From Brachypodium distachyon (Eukaryota; Streptophyta; Magnoliopsida; Poales; Poaceae), in the NCBI RefSeq assembly GCF_000005505.3, contig NC_016132.3, positions 39,322,914-39,386,913 on the forward strand: DNA of 64,000 nucleotides, in the 5' to 3' direction. The notes under the pieces were generated by a model that had not been told where the DNA came from, did not search any database, and worked only from the letters and a program-made list of their open reading frames with translations. Below, in pieces: positions 43,431-53,733 of this stretch. Positions within the stretch are counted from its first letter, which is position 1. Each line of letters opens with the position of its first letter. The position numbers were made by a program, and so were the translations under genes.

Positions 43431-44243
43431 CTACTCCTCGCGGTGAGATGGGGTAGTGGCGTCCTCCTCTGTTGGGTCCGCTGGCTCGGGTATACGCTCC
43501 TCAGGGTCTTCCTCACTCGCCTCCTCATCCTCCTCTGGTACAGACGGTGCTAGGCGTAGACGCTGTGCTGGAGGGGAGTCCTCAGTCCTGGTAGGTGGAT
43601 ACACGAACTGGCGGAGGTACTGCCTAACAGTCAGAAGATTGCGACGCGTCCTCGGAGGTGGCTCCTCGGTGTCGACGGGGATGTCGCGGACGGGCGTGGA
43701 CATCTGTCTACCTCCTGAAGACTGTCCCTGATGCTGGAGTTGACGTAGCTGAGCTCGAGTGTCGCGAAGCTCCTGACGACAATCCACTAGGTCGGTGATC
43801 ACACATCGAAGGGCGTAATCCTGACTGCGGGTGTAGAAAGCCATGTGTGCCGTAGCTGGATCGGGCTCGTTGATGGGGTCAGGGGCAATGTAGTGCTCGG
43901 AGGACGTCGCCTGTCCTGGATAGTAATGGTAGGCGCGCTGCCCCATCTCTGGCAGTAGAACTCGAAGTCGTGAGAGTGCCTGCCAGGCGACTATCTGGAT
44001 GGCAGTGTGGGGGATGTTGGTCTTGATGCCCTTGAAACGGTAGGGGCGGCTCCCGGGTTCATCCTTGGCAAGGATGACTACCTCAGCCTGGTAGCCAACT
44101 ACTGTGGCATGGTCCAATTCCTCGTGCACCTTGTATTCAGGTCTCTCGTCGTAGCCACACATTTGAAGTGCCCGCCAAAGCTCTCTTGGGAAACCTTCCG
44201 TCGTTGGAAAACGGTTGTCCTGAACGTGCGGGGCAAGTACCAT
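43431..44243 (-). CDS. Unrecognised acidic protein, 270 aa, probable last exon
   Basis: The open frame encodes MVLAPHVQDNRFPTTEGFPR at the start. A globular-looking first half (ELWRALQMCGYDERPEYKVH, YRFKGIKTNIPHTAIQIVAW, LRVLLPEMGQRAYHYYPGQA) is followed by a short helical stretch (DCRQELRDTRAQLRQLQHQG) and a low-complexity acidic Pro/Glu tail (VPEEDEEASEEDPEERIPEP). Just upstream of the ATG the minus strand reads TTCCTTTAACATGTGTGTAG, a good 3' splice site with a stop in frame before it, so the ATG may instead be the first codon of an internal or last exon. The evenly acidic tail suggests a real frame. I do not recognise a family; a repeat-borne ORF is possible. Confidence 0.5.
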   Translation of the reverse strand: MVLAPHVQDNRFPTTEGFPRELWRALQMCGYDERPEYKVHEELDHATVVGYQAEVVILAKDEPGSRPYRFKGIKTNIPHTAIQIVAWQALSRLRVLLPEMGQRAYHYYPGQATSSEHYIAPDPINEPDPATAHMAFYTRSQDYALRCVITDLVDCRQELRDTRAQLRQLQHQGQSSGGRQMSTPVRDIPVDTEEPPPRTRRNLLTVRQYLRQFVYPPTRTEDSPPAQRLRLAPSVPEEDEEASEEDPEERIPEPADPTEEDATTPSHREE

Positions 44244-45430
44244 CTACACACATGTTAAAGGAAGAGACATGTATTAGTGAAAATTGATGTTTATATAGAA
44301 AGAATGTTCGAGGATAGGATAGAAAGTGAGGGTAGAACCTACATCAGGATTTTGGAAAATACAGATTTTTAGAAAATAGTTTTGCTTTCAACCAAACCTA
44401 ATTACCTAATTAATGGCCATGCTAACTAAGAGGTCAACCAGAATAAGCCACACTACACTTAGAGATGAGGGCTACATTTCCAACGAGGGACCTATCGCTG
44501 CGTCTAGCGATCTCACTATATATCCTTAAAGAGAGACCCCTATGTAGGACTATATATACTTTGTCACATTGGGATGAGTCCCTTTTTTAGCACCAAATGA
44601 ACAAGCAGGACAAGCGCCTTGCCATATAGCGGTAATGTGGTCGTAGGGGGGAATACAATCATGGGAAAATATGAATAATTGCAAAAACATTAGTACTGCT
44701 GGATAGGTGTTGGAAAATATGAATTTATAAATTTGTTTCAATTGATTTGGAGTTGTGGATCAGGAGATATGGGCGTTCGTTACATAACAGAAAGAAAGTG
44801 TGTTCACTGTTTGGATTCTCGGCTAGGATCCAGGGAAACAGGCCACGCGGAAAGCGTACTCAGCGAATACGCCTTCGCGCAGAGGATACGGGAACCGGTT
44901 CGGAAAACTAAACTGACGGGCGGGCTCCACGAGTCAGTGAATGATGAAGGAAAACTAAGAAAAGTTAAAACTATGACATGCGGGTCCCAGGGGACATAGA
45001 GAGAGGGACAGGGGATGGCCGGCGAGGCTTACCGGTGGCGGACGGCTGCACGGCGGTTCTCGGGTACGGTCGGAGAAGCTTCAGGGAGTCCTCGCGCGTC
45101 GACTGGAGCAGTGCGTGACGGCGTGGAGTTCCCGGTTGATGTTTGTCGTCCACAAGCAGTGTCGGAGGGCAGAGCAGAACGGTCGGCTCGGCGACGAGCT
45201 CAAGAGCTGCAATGGAGAAACGGGGGAAGAAACGTGAGGTCATGAAGGAGCTATAGGCGAACGGAATCGAAGATAGGAGACGGAGTTCCTCCACGTTGAC
45301 GAAATGGCAGCGGCGGCTAACCTCGCCGGAACCGAGGGAGATGAGCACTACCGCTGAAATTGGAGGCTCGGTGGGTATCAGTGTACCAAGGTGAGTGAAA
45401 AAGAGTGGAAAAGGCTTAGCACCCTTAGCG
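44244..45430. other. Intergenic stretch, no supported gene
   Basis: AT-rich until about 44730, then mixed. A GT donor-like CCAAG|GTGAGT is at about 45390 on the + strand, and open stretches of 76-157 codons occur on both strands at 44970-45445, but none has family-like sequence. It could hold a 5' exon of either neighbour. Confidence 0.3.
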
Positions 45431-45649
45431 GTCTTTGCATGCAAGAGTTAGGTAGCTCAACAAAAATAACGGCAGTTTCACGGTGCGAAAAAGGCTTCTT
45501 CTTCTTCTTCTTGACCTACCTCAGCTCGGACAACCTACCGATCTTTGCATGCAGCAGAGTAAGCAAGCTCAACAAAAGGACGGCAGTTGCACACTTGCAC
45601 GTTCCCACTTCCCCAAAGCAAGCTCACCAACGGCAGTTGCTCCTCAACA
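45430..45649 (+). repeat. Duplicated leader motif upstream of UIM gene
   Basis: CTTTGCATGCA followed by GTA(A)GC(A)AGCTCAACAAAA...ACGGCAGTT occurs at about 45433-45480 and again at 45542-45591, and AGCAAGCTCACC...ACGGCAGTTGC a third time at 45617-45640, directly before the ATG. A (CTT)n run separates the first two. Confidence 0.6.
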
Positions 45650-46327
45650 ATGGCGCCCAAGCTCTCCTGGCTAAGGAAGAGGAAGCACGACGCCGAGGCG
45701 TCGCCCTCCACGGTGTCGCGCCGTTCCGGAACGCCGGGAGCGCGCACGCGCTCGTCCCTCCTGCCGGCAAGCTCGATCTCGCCCCAAGACGAGCATGACC
45801 TTCGGCGCGAGCTCAGCTTCGCCCCTGCTGCCGTCAAGGAGGAGGACGACGACGACAACCTCCAGGCCGCCCTGGAGGCGTCAAAAGAGGAGACAGCACG
45901 GCTGCTGCGGACGGCGGAGGAGGAGAAGGACGACCTCCAGGCCGCCCTGGAGGCGTCAAAGGAGGAGATAGCGCGGCTGCTGCGGACGGCGGCGGAAGAG
46001 GAGGACGACCTCCAGGCCGCCTTGGAGACGTCAAAGGAGGAGATAGCGCGGCTGCCGCGGACGGTGGAGGAGGAGGAGGCGATGCTGCGCAAGGCGCAGG
46101 AGGAGTCCGAGCTCGACGAACTGGCCGCGTGGCCAGACCTCGGGCTCGCCCTCCACCTCTCCGCCCAGAATGCCCCTCCTGCCGCCGGCGGCTGGGAGGA
46201 AAAACCTGCACCGTGGTGGCCGGTGCAGGTGAAGGAGGAGGAGGAGCCCTGGTCGCCGTGGCCAGTGCAGGAGCAGCCGGAGGAGGAGAGGGCGGACCAG
46301 GACTGGTCTCCGCCGCCGGAGTGTTGA
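45650..46327 (+). CDS. Tandem UIM protein (ubiquitin-interacting motif array), 225 aa
   Basis: ATG at 45650 in good context (CAACAATGG) gives MAPKLSWLRKRKHDAEASPS, a basic N-terminus. Residues 66-157 contain a repeat with an exact 25-residue period: LQAALEAS at 71, LQAALEAS at 96, LQAALETS at 121 and LRKAQEES at 146, each preceded by Glu/Asp and followed by KEE or ELD. This fits the ubiquitin-interacting motif consensus (acidic run, hydrophobic, x-x-Ala, x-x-x-Ser, acidic). A weaker fifth, LGLALHLS, is at 164. The C-terminal part is rich in Trp/Pro/Glu (WWPVQVKEEEEPWSPWPVQE). The frame ends TGA at 46325, but the same frame continues TPSPPAVIVLDSDSE before TAG; VIVLDSDSE looks like a SUMO-interaction motif. 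Inference: a ubiquitin (and perhaps SUMO) binding adaptor, presumably cytosolic or nuclear. No intron is needed. Pseudogene status because of the TGA is possible. Confidence 0.7.
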   Translation: MAPKLSWLRKRKHDAEASPSTVSRRSGTPGARTRSSLLPASSISPQDEHDLRRELSFAPAAVKEEDDDDNLQAALEASKEETARLLRTAEEEKDDLQAALEASKEEIARLLRTAAEEEDDLQAALETSKEEIARLPRTVEEEEAMLRKAQEESELDELAAWPDLGLALHLSAQNAPPAAGGWEEKPAPWWPVQVKEEEEPWSPWPVQEQPEEERADQDWSPPPEC

Positions 46328-46375
46328 ACGCCGTCGCCGCCCGCGGTGATTGTCCTGGACTCCGATTCGGAGTAG
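46328..46375 (+). other. In-frame extension after TGA with SIM-like motif
   Basis: Continues the UIM frame without gap for 15 codons to TAG at 46373-46375: TPSPPAVIVLDSDSE. Hydrophobic VIVL followed by Asp/Ser/Glu fits the SUMO-interaction consensus. Confidence 0.55.
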
Positions 46376-46478
46376 AGTAGAGTAGATCGATCATGGTATA
46401 ATAGTACTATTTTTAATATTCCGTCTACTACTTTTAGATTTGCATGTATCAACTTTCATCTGTGATGCAAATGGATTA

Positions 46479-46608
46479 CTCCTTCTGTCTCATATTAAGT
46501 GACGAAATATTACATGTATCCAGACGTTTTTTGGCTATATAAACATCGATGTTTGAGCAAATTTCATATTTAAACAAATTTGAGTCACTTAATATGGGAC
46601 GGGGGCAG
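46479..46608. mobile_element. Stowaway-type MITE 1
   Basis: 130 bp with TIRs CTCCTTCTGTCTCATATTAAGTGACG and CACTTAATATGGGACGGGGGCAG, flanked by TA at 46477-46478 and 46609-46610. It sits just downstream of the UIM gene. Confidence 0.85.
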
Positions 46609-46610
46609 TA

Positions 46611-47737
46611 TATTTTATTCCCAATGTGCATACCTCCGTTGGGCGCATTGCCTGACCCAAACGGTCACATGCCGGACACAGGCTTTTTCCTATCCGGCTC
46701 GCGACCCAAACGGACCAAACCAGATGGAAAATATCGTGTGGATGGAGTTGCCCTGACGTTCCTTAGTTGTTCCGTCGTTCGTCCGTCGTCCTTTGTCAAA
46801 AATCAAAACCCGCACTACCCCTTCGTTTCCTCCAAGCGAACCCACAGAGGAAACCCTCGTCGAGCACCTCCACCTTGGGTTTGTCCTACCAACTCTGCTC
46901 CATATGTCCACAACCAAAAAGGACAACTCGGCAGATCCATCTGGGACACAAATTTAGGACAGTAAAACTGGGCAGTCTTCAAGCCTTCTCATCCTCCATC
47001 AATTGCGACCGTCCGATCGGACACTCCAATGAAATCTGACGGTTTGTTCGTGGGCCTCGGTCCTATGAGATAGCTGCTACTCCCAGAAAAAAATTGATGG
47101 CTTGTGGTTAATCGGGCCAAGTGGGCCGCGGCCTGTTGCTGCAGCTACTGATCCCCGACTCATCGTCTTCCTTGCGTTCATTTTCCATTCGTAACCGGCG
47201 GAATCATCAATCACGGCGATTGACCTCCTGCATTCCATTCTCTTCTGTTTGCTCTATGTTCCTTATTTCCAGTCGCGGCGACCCATCCGACTGCAGCCCC
47301 AGCTAGCCCCTAAAACCATAGCTGCCTGTTCGGGATTGGAGAGGGAGAGTTCAGTGGAGGATGAGCGCCGTCGCCGGCGCTTGGAGTGTGGCCGGCCGCC
47401 GCCGCTTGGGCGCGCTGCACGTGCCGTCGGGCTGCTGCTAAGGGAGGTCGACGGTCCCGCAGTCCCGCTGCCGATGCAGGAGGCCCCACATCACCACCTC
47501 CCGCATCGCCGACCGTTCGCCTTGTGCAAAGCCGAGGCGTACGGCCGACCGGGGTGAACGGGAGGGAGAGGCCGGTCCATGGGTCTGCTTCTCTTCGAGC
47601 TCATCGACCACCATGGTGCTCGAGCAAATTCTGCCGATACCTTCTTCTCGCACTACACGATGCGCAGCAAGACCACCACCAACATTAGAGCATAGAGGCC
47701 ATTTGTTCTTCCTTACTAAGTGGGCACGTGCACGCAC
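46611..47737. other. Low-copy region without a convincing gene
   Basis: 46640-46780 has AAACGG.CC/CCCAAACG motifs seen in grass intergenic DNA. 47120-47700 is GC-rich with weak ORFs; MGLLLFELIDHHGARANSAD at 47579 opens 38 codons only. Nothing family-like. The last five bases, CGCAC, would be the target site of the Copia that follows. Confidence 0.3.
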
Positions 47738-48211
47738 TGTTAGAACTTAACATTCATTAGGCTAAGACTAAACATGCACAGGCAATTAATAGAGCACTAA
47801 CAGTAGAAGGATTAAGGGGATTCAATCATACGCGCGATGGAGGAGGACTCCATTGTCGTGGAAGTAGGCGAAGTAGTCGTACGGCTGAGGTAGCAGCGTC
47901 CCTCCGGCCTGCATCGGCACTGGCCGACGACGGGAGAGGACGTCGTTGTTCTTGGCCTTCCCGAGCACTCCAGCGCCTCCCAGATCGGTAGGGTGGACTT
48001 GTTTCTGTTGGGATTAGACGAGATCTCACAAGAACTAGGTCGTAGTCAGATGGTCAGCTAATCCCCTTTTTATATGGCGCTGAGTGGGGGGGTGGGGGCA
48101 GAACCATCGCCCCCGATCAGGGCATGATCAGTTCGGGATAAGGCTCACGAACATTGGTTCGTGGGCCTTCCCCTGTGCGTCTGTTTCGGTCAAAGCCGAG
48201 ATCAACCAACA
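47738..48211 (-). repeat. 3' LTR of second Copia
   Basis: 474 bp; minus strand starts TGTTGGTTGATCTCGGC after the purine run AAGGGGGAGAA and ends TTAAGTTCTAACA. Confidence 0.8.
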
Positions 48212-48557
48212 TTCTCCCCCTTGATCGTTAGGCTTATTTACGTTCGTCCTTTTCCACGGGAATGTCGTACCAAAGTAAGGTGTTACGATGACCGATAAAA
48301 TGTCTTTGAAACTCAATACTTATAGTATAGCAGCCTGTTTCAAGAGATAACATTTTTTTTATTGGGAGTGGTTTCTTTTATTGGTCCCTTAAATTTCCAG
48401 GATCATTTGGCTTCCAGTAGTCCCATGCCGGCAACATGATCACGAAAAATACTGTGTGGTAAGCCCTTGGTTAGCGGATCCGCAAGCATATGAGTAATGC
48501 TGATATGCCTGACATCAATGGTTTGATCCTGAATTCTATCTTTCACAACATGATACT

Positions 48558-50068
48558 TTATGTCAATGTGCTTGGCAGCAGCACACTTGACTTGTTGTTA
48601 CTCGTATAGAAAACTGCGGGTTCATTATCACAGTACAACACCGGTGGTTTAGAAATTTTGTCTACCACTTTAAGTCCAGGAATAAAATTCTTTAGCCATA
48701 CAGCCTGCCCAGTGGCCTCATAACATGCTACAAATTCTGCTTGCATTGTAGATGAAGCAGTCAAAGTTTGCTTGGAGCTTTTCCACGATATGGCTCCCCC
48801 AGCGAGTTTGAATATATAACCTGGCGTGGATTTCTTACTATCCACACACCCAGCAAAATCAGCATCTGAATAACCAACAACTTCCATGTTATCAGATTTT
48901 CGATACGTTAGCATGTAATTTTTAGTACCTTGCATATAATGCAAGACTTTCTTTGTGGCCTTCCGGTGGTCTTGTCCTGGATTCGATTGGTATCTGCCAA
49001 GCATCCCGATAACATAAGATAAGTCAGGGCGTGTACATACTTGTGCATACATAATGCTTCCGACAGCTGAAGCGTAAGGAATATGCTTCATTTGATCAGT
49101 TTCAATTTGGTTTCTGGGGCATTGAAATGTCCCAAACTTATTGCCCTTGACTACAGGAGCAGGTGAGGAGGAACACTTGTGCATATTGTATTTCTTCAGT
49201 ACCCTCTCAAAGTATGCTTTCTATGATAGTCCCAATGTGCATTTAGACCTATCTCGTTGAATCTCAATGCAAGCACATATGAGGCTTCACCGAGATCTTT
49301 CATATAGAAATTAGATGACAGTAAATTCTTGGTTTCATATAGCATATCCTTATCGCTACATGCCAACAATATGTCATCCACATATAGGACTAAAATTGTG
49401 AAGCAACTGCCTTTAAATTTGACGTATATGCAGTTGTCCACAACATTTTCCGTAAAAACAAAAGTTCGGATCACTTCATCGAACTTGAGGTACCATTGTC
49501 TTGAAGCTTGCTTCAAGCCATAAATCGACTTCTTTAGACGACATGCTAAATGTTCCTTCCCTTCCACCACAAAACCTTCCGGTTGAGTCATGTATACATC
49601 TTCATTTAAATCGCCATTTAGGAATGACATTTTAACGTCCATTTGATGTAGCTCTAGATCATAATGAGCCACTAATGCCATAATGATTCTAAAAGAATCC
49701 TTGGATGACACAGGAGAAAAAGTCTCGTTATAATCGATTCCCTCTCGCTGTGTAAACCCTTTTGCGACAAACCTTGCTTTAAATCTTTTGACATTCCCTT
49801 TGGAGTCATATTTAGTTTTGTAAACCCACTTGCAGCCTACCCTTTTAGCTCCATTGGAAATTTCTACTAAGTCCCAAACATTATTTGTGTCCATAGATTT
49901 CAACTCGTCCTCCATGGCAGTTACCCACTTAGACGAGTTTTCGCTTTTGATCGCTTCCTTATATGAGGATGGGTCCTCCACCTTTCCAACATCATTTATA
50001 TCCTCACTCATAAAAGTGACATAATCATCTGGGATGGCCTTCTTTCTTTCACGCTGTGATCTCCTCAC
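48558..50068 (-). pseudogene. RT and RNase H of second Copia
   Basis: From 50068 the minus strand reads MRRSQRERKKAIPDDYVTFM, then the RT entry block WVTAMEDELKSMDTNNVWDL, WVYKTKYDSKGNVKRFKARF, ETFSPVSSKDSFRIIMALVA, QMDVKMSFLNGDLNEDVYMT and LVLYVDDILLACSDKDMLYE; YVDD is intact. A frame change near 49190-49230 leads to RNase H: RPDLSYVIGMLGRYQSNPGQ, GYSDADFAGCVDSKKSTPGY and LTASSTMQAEFVACYEATGQ, where the usual TTEAE is TMQAE. It ends ...YCDNEPAVFYTSNNKSS with a frameshift before the family's H-I-D motif. Inactive as it stands, though RT alone is nearly whole. Confidence 0.85.
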
Positions 50069-51125
50069 AGGAGGTGATGGTGGAGGATCATTTTCTGGTT
50101 GAGGATCATCATTTCCAACTGGAGACCTTCTTCTGTTTCAGGATCTCCATTTGGTTGAGCGCCTGAGCGACGAACCTCAGGTTCAACATTCCGTGTCACG
50201 TTAATATTTCGTATTAGGAGATAAAATTCTTGGATGGCCGGGGACAGGACACATACCCGTTTCTCCTCAAGATTAATTTTCCTTATTTCCGTGACTTCAT
50301 TATCCTCAAAAAATATCGCTTGTCGGGTCTGCACAAATTTAGTGCTGTCACCCGGACAATAAAAACGGTATCCCTTTCCCTTATGAGGGTATCCAATAAA
50401 ATGGCAACTACAAACTTAATATTTAAGGGTCCGCATATGTCAGTATGAATTAATTCGAGAATTCGTGAGGCTCTTGTAGCTCCCTTCTTAATCGTTTTTG
50501 CATATTTTCCTTTAATGCAGTCAATACACTTGTGTGCATCTGAGAAGTCTAATAGGAGAAGTATTTCATTTTTAATAAGACGTTCCATTCTCCCCCTCGA
50601 AATGTGGCCTAAGTGACGATGCCACAATTTCGAAGAAGTACTTGTGTTTTTCCATTTCTTCTCAGCATTACATTCACCATTCAAAACATTAACATCACTC
50701 ACATTTAAAACATCAACCAAAGAATTAAGCATTAACATATATAATTTTCCTCGTCTGACACCGAGGCCGACGTCATTATTACAATGTTTGATAATGCATC
50801 GTTGATTTCCAAACAAACATGCAATATAAATATCGTCTAAGCAAGAAACTGAAATTAAATTCCTACTCAATGTAGGTACGTAAAGGACATTATTCAAATG
50901 TAGATGAAAGCCGGTGTGCAGCTCCAATGTGAGAGTCCCCACGGCTTCAACATCGGCTTCCTTCCCATTGACGACTTTAATGCTTCTTGTTCTTGCCTTT
51001 ATGGTGCGGATCAAACTTAATACCTGCAAGAAGTTTGCAACATGAACGGTTGCACCTGAGTCAATCCACCATGTATTTCGAGAAATCAACATACAATGAT
51101 TCATCAACAAAAGTAACTTCATCAT
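50069..51125 (-). pseudogene. Protease and integrase remnant of second Copia
   Basis: The minus strand gives [19 protein letters not shown], the Copia protease motif, then LHLNNVLYVPTLSRNLISVS and WHRHLGHISRGRMERLIKNE...CIDCIKGKYAKTIKKGATRA, the zinc-binding part. ILELIHTDICGPLNIKFVVA has the first catalytic Asp. Immediately after, the text jumps to VRVTALNLCRPDKRYFLRIM, a frame-shifted version of the integrase C-terminus (KFVQTRQAIFFEDNEVTEIR in another frame). Most of the catalytic core, including the second Asp and Glu, is deleted. Confidence 0.8.
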
Positions 51126-51977
51126 TACCTCTCTTCATCATCCACTTGAGGAATCCAGGGCAATTCTTCCGGAAATGGCCTACCTCCTTGCAAAAATGGC
51201 AAGCATTCTTCACATCTCTAGCAGAGGTGCTGGCAGCATGGCCCTTGCCCTTTTGGAGCAGCCTGAGTATCATTTTGGATGAATTGCTTCTTTGGGGCCT
51301 TTGAGGAAGATGCCTGGCCGTCATGCTTTCTCTTGGAAGAGCCACCATGAAAAGCCTGGTCCTTTGCCTGTTTCATGATCCTCTGTTCTTTCTCAACAAC
51401 TCGAGGAGTCATCTCCGCGAGCACCCATTTTTCTTTCAGGGAATTGTAAGATCTTGAACTGATCAAATTCTGGAGGGAGAGACTCTAATATCAAGAGGAT
51501 TAGGATATTTTCATTAAGGACAAACTCCAAAGCCTTAAGCTTCGAAGTTGCATTCACCATCCTCAAGATATAGCCTCTTACATTTCCTTCAATCACATAC
51601 TTCTCAAGAAGCTTGCCAAGAAGTTCTCGAGAATATACTTTTTCCGAACTTTTGAATTGTTCTTCAACTGCTTTAAGAAATTCTTTAGCAGTGCCCTTGT
51701 CGGGGAGAGCCCCAATAATATCAGGGGAGATGAAGTTTTCATAACTAGAAAAGGCGACATGATTTGAATTGTCCCACTTCTTCAGCTTTATTTCATAAGT
51801 TTTCATAACAAGAAAGGCGACATGATTTGAATTGTCCCACTTCTCCAGCTTTATTTCATAAGTTTTCATAAGTTCATCATACCCAGCAACTCCAGGAGTT
51901 GGAGGCTTAGGTTTCTCTTCCCTGAGAGCATAATCGAGTCCATTGACCCCAAACTCATTTCGACATGGGACTTCCAA
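51061..51977 (-). pseudogene. gag: gag of second Copia with internal duplication
   Basis: The minus-strand ORF MEVPCRNEFGVNGLDYALRE leads to a UBN2-type core ([50 protein letters not shown]). A direct duplication (51736-51799 and 51800-51862, 64 and 63 bp) repeats KTYEIKLEKWDNSNHVAF. The frame shifts near 51430 into [20 protein letters not shown], and a further frame carries the zinc knuckle [14 protein letters not shown] (about 51210), followed by [20 protein letters not shown]. Confidence 0.8.
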
Positions 51978-52469
51978 TTCTGGAAGTTGCTCCCTGTTAG
52001 CACCTCAATGTTGTCATAACGCATCAATGTAGCGGCTGTCATTGTAACATAAGAAAATCATAAGTTAAATTGCATGATTAATAATTTACGTTGGTAGATT
52101 AATAAACATGCAAGAGTATACAATTCTAAGTCATATCACCATTGGGCAGAAAAGACAAAGAATTGTAGCAAACATAATGGGGTAGCTCATAAATTAAAAC
52201 AACGTTGGTCAGAATTAATTTTAGAGCCAAAAAATATTTTACCAAATTAGACATCAAGAATATACATTAGAATTTTAATCATCAATTGATGCCTAAAAAG
52301 GTAAACATCATAGAACAAATAAAATATTCTAAATAAAATATCTCGTTGGATCAGCCTTATTCAGAATAATTAAGTGTTCAATTTCTGTCAGCAAGAAAAA
52401 AATTCGGGCCATTTTCCATTAACAGTGAAAAAAAACATCATTTTATACAGCATAAATGCACTGGAATAA

Positions 52470-53060
52470 TGGAAAAACTTAAAAACAATTTACGGCCAAA
52501 AATGGGCCTGCCCACATACTTCCCACGCGGCGCAGCGGAAAACAAAAGGGAATTCCACGTGGGCCATCTAAACCTGGGCCGGAGCCCATTCCCCAAATTG
52601 GCCCATTTTAGTTCCGCAAGCCCACAAGGGCTCCGCGTAATCCTCAGCCGTTGGATCAGATCCAATGGCTGAGGTGTCCTTCCGGCCGAACAAAAGAATC
52701 CCGAAACCCTAGCCGCCCCCGCGATTCATTCTTCTCCCCCGATTCTCCCGGTTACACCCGAGACGACGGCGGCGCCCATGGCGACCCGACCTGGCGACCG
52801 GCGTTCGGGGTGGCGCAGCGGCTGCGCTCGACGGAGCAGCGCCGTCTGTTCCTTCAGGAGGATAAGGGGCGGAGATGCCGACCGGCCCCAGCGCGTTCCC
52901 ACACGCCGGAGCAGCGTGGTGGCGGCGGCGGCGCCCTCGCACGCTACGTTGCCGCGGGAAGGATAGGCGTCGCCGCGGCCCCTTTTTGGGGGCGGCTGCT
53001 TTGTTTGGAGGCGACGACGGCGAGACGAGATGCCGCCATCCTTCAGGTAAGCACATCAAT
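52470..53060 (+). other. Gene-promoter-like block with first exon inside Copia leader
   Basis: Between PBS and gag, on the strand opposite to the Copia, TGGGCC/GGCCCA elements cluster (52500-52630), followed by AAACCCTAGCCGCC (52704), a pyrimidine-rich leader and ATG near 52778, ending at CTTCAG|GTAAGC at 53046. Site II (TGGGCY) plus telo-box and such a donor are typical of plant housekeeping promoters. The coding frame is unclear (several short frames, none recognised). Could be captured host sequence or the chance composition of a GC-rich leader. Confidence 0.45.
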
Positions 53061-53403
53061 TTATCCGGAAAGAATTCTTTTGATTTGACATTTGGGTTTC
53101 GGGAAACTTTATCTACGGTTTGGATTTGGGGAAATTTCTAGGGTTTTGACATTTGAGAATTTGCGGTTCAAAATTCCCCTCCTAATTTCTTACCGACAGC
53201 GTGAGTGAGCCAAATTACCCACGGCAAATTAATCCGATTAGAAAAATTACTTCATTAACAGTGTTAATCTAGCCTTAATTTAATCCTTAATCATGCAAGA
53301 TTAGCACTAATAGAAAATAATTAATCAACATTAACCCTAATCAGATAAAAACCTAAACAGAAAATTAGGCTCTAAAATCACCAGATTAGGCTATTGATAC
53401 CAA

Positions 53404-53733
53404 TGTTAGAACTTAAGATTCATTAGGCTAAGCCTAAACATGCACTGGCAATTAATAGAGCACTAACAGTAGAAGGATTAAGGGGATTCAATCATACGCG
53501 CGATGGAGGAGGACGCCATTGTCGTGGAAGTAGGCGAAGTAGTCGTACGGCTGAGGTAGCGCGTCCCTTCGGCCTGTATTGGCACTGGCCGACGACGGGA
53601 GAGGACGCCGTTGTTCCTGGCCTTCCCGAGCACTCCAGCGCCTCCCAGATCGGTAGGGTGGACTTGTTTCTGTTGGGATTAGACGAGATCTCACGAGAAC
53701 TAGGTCGTAGTCAGATGGCCGGCTAATCCCCTT
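53404..53733 (-). repeat. 5' LTR of second Copia, U3 truncated
   Basis: Colinear with 47738-48065 with scattered substitutions and a 2-base indel (GCAGCGTCCC against GCGCGTCCC). Similarity ends at CTAATCCCCTT. The minus-strand PBS TGGTATCAATAGCC is at 53402-53389. Confidence 0.8.

Larger units (their letters stand above)
47738..53733 (-). mobile_element. Second decayed Copia element
   Basis: Minus order: 5' LTR (53733 to 53404, truncated), PBS, a long leader with gene-like sequence, gag, protease, integrase remnant, RT, RNase H, PPT (48212-48222) and 3' LTR (48211 to 47738). Left flank CGCAC has no partner because the far end of the 5' LTR is cut at about 53733. Confidence 0.85.

Noticed and set aside
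44971..45444. 157-codon minus-strand frame and overlapping 76-codon + frame
   Set aside because: No family resemblance; both lie in the same GC-rich stretch and neither has a clear splice or promoter context.
45535..46452. 305-codon minus-strand frame opposite the UIM gene
   Set aside because: Ser-rich shadow of the UIM repeats; the + strand frame has the motif logic and the better start context.
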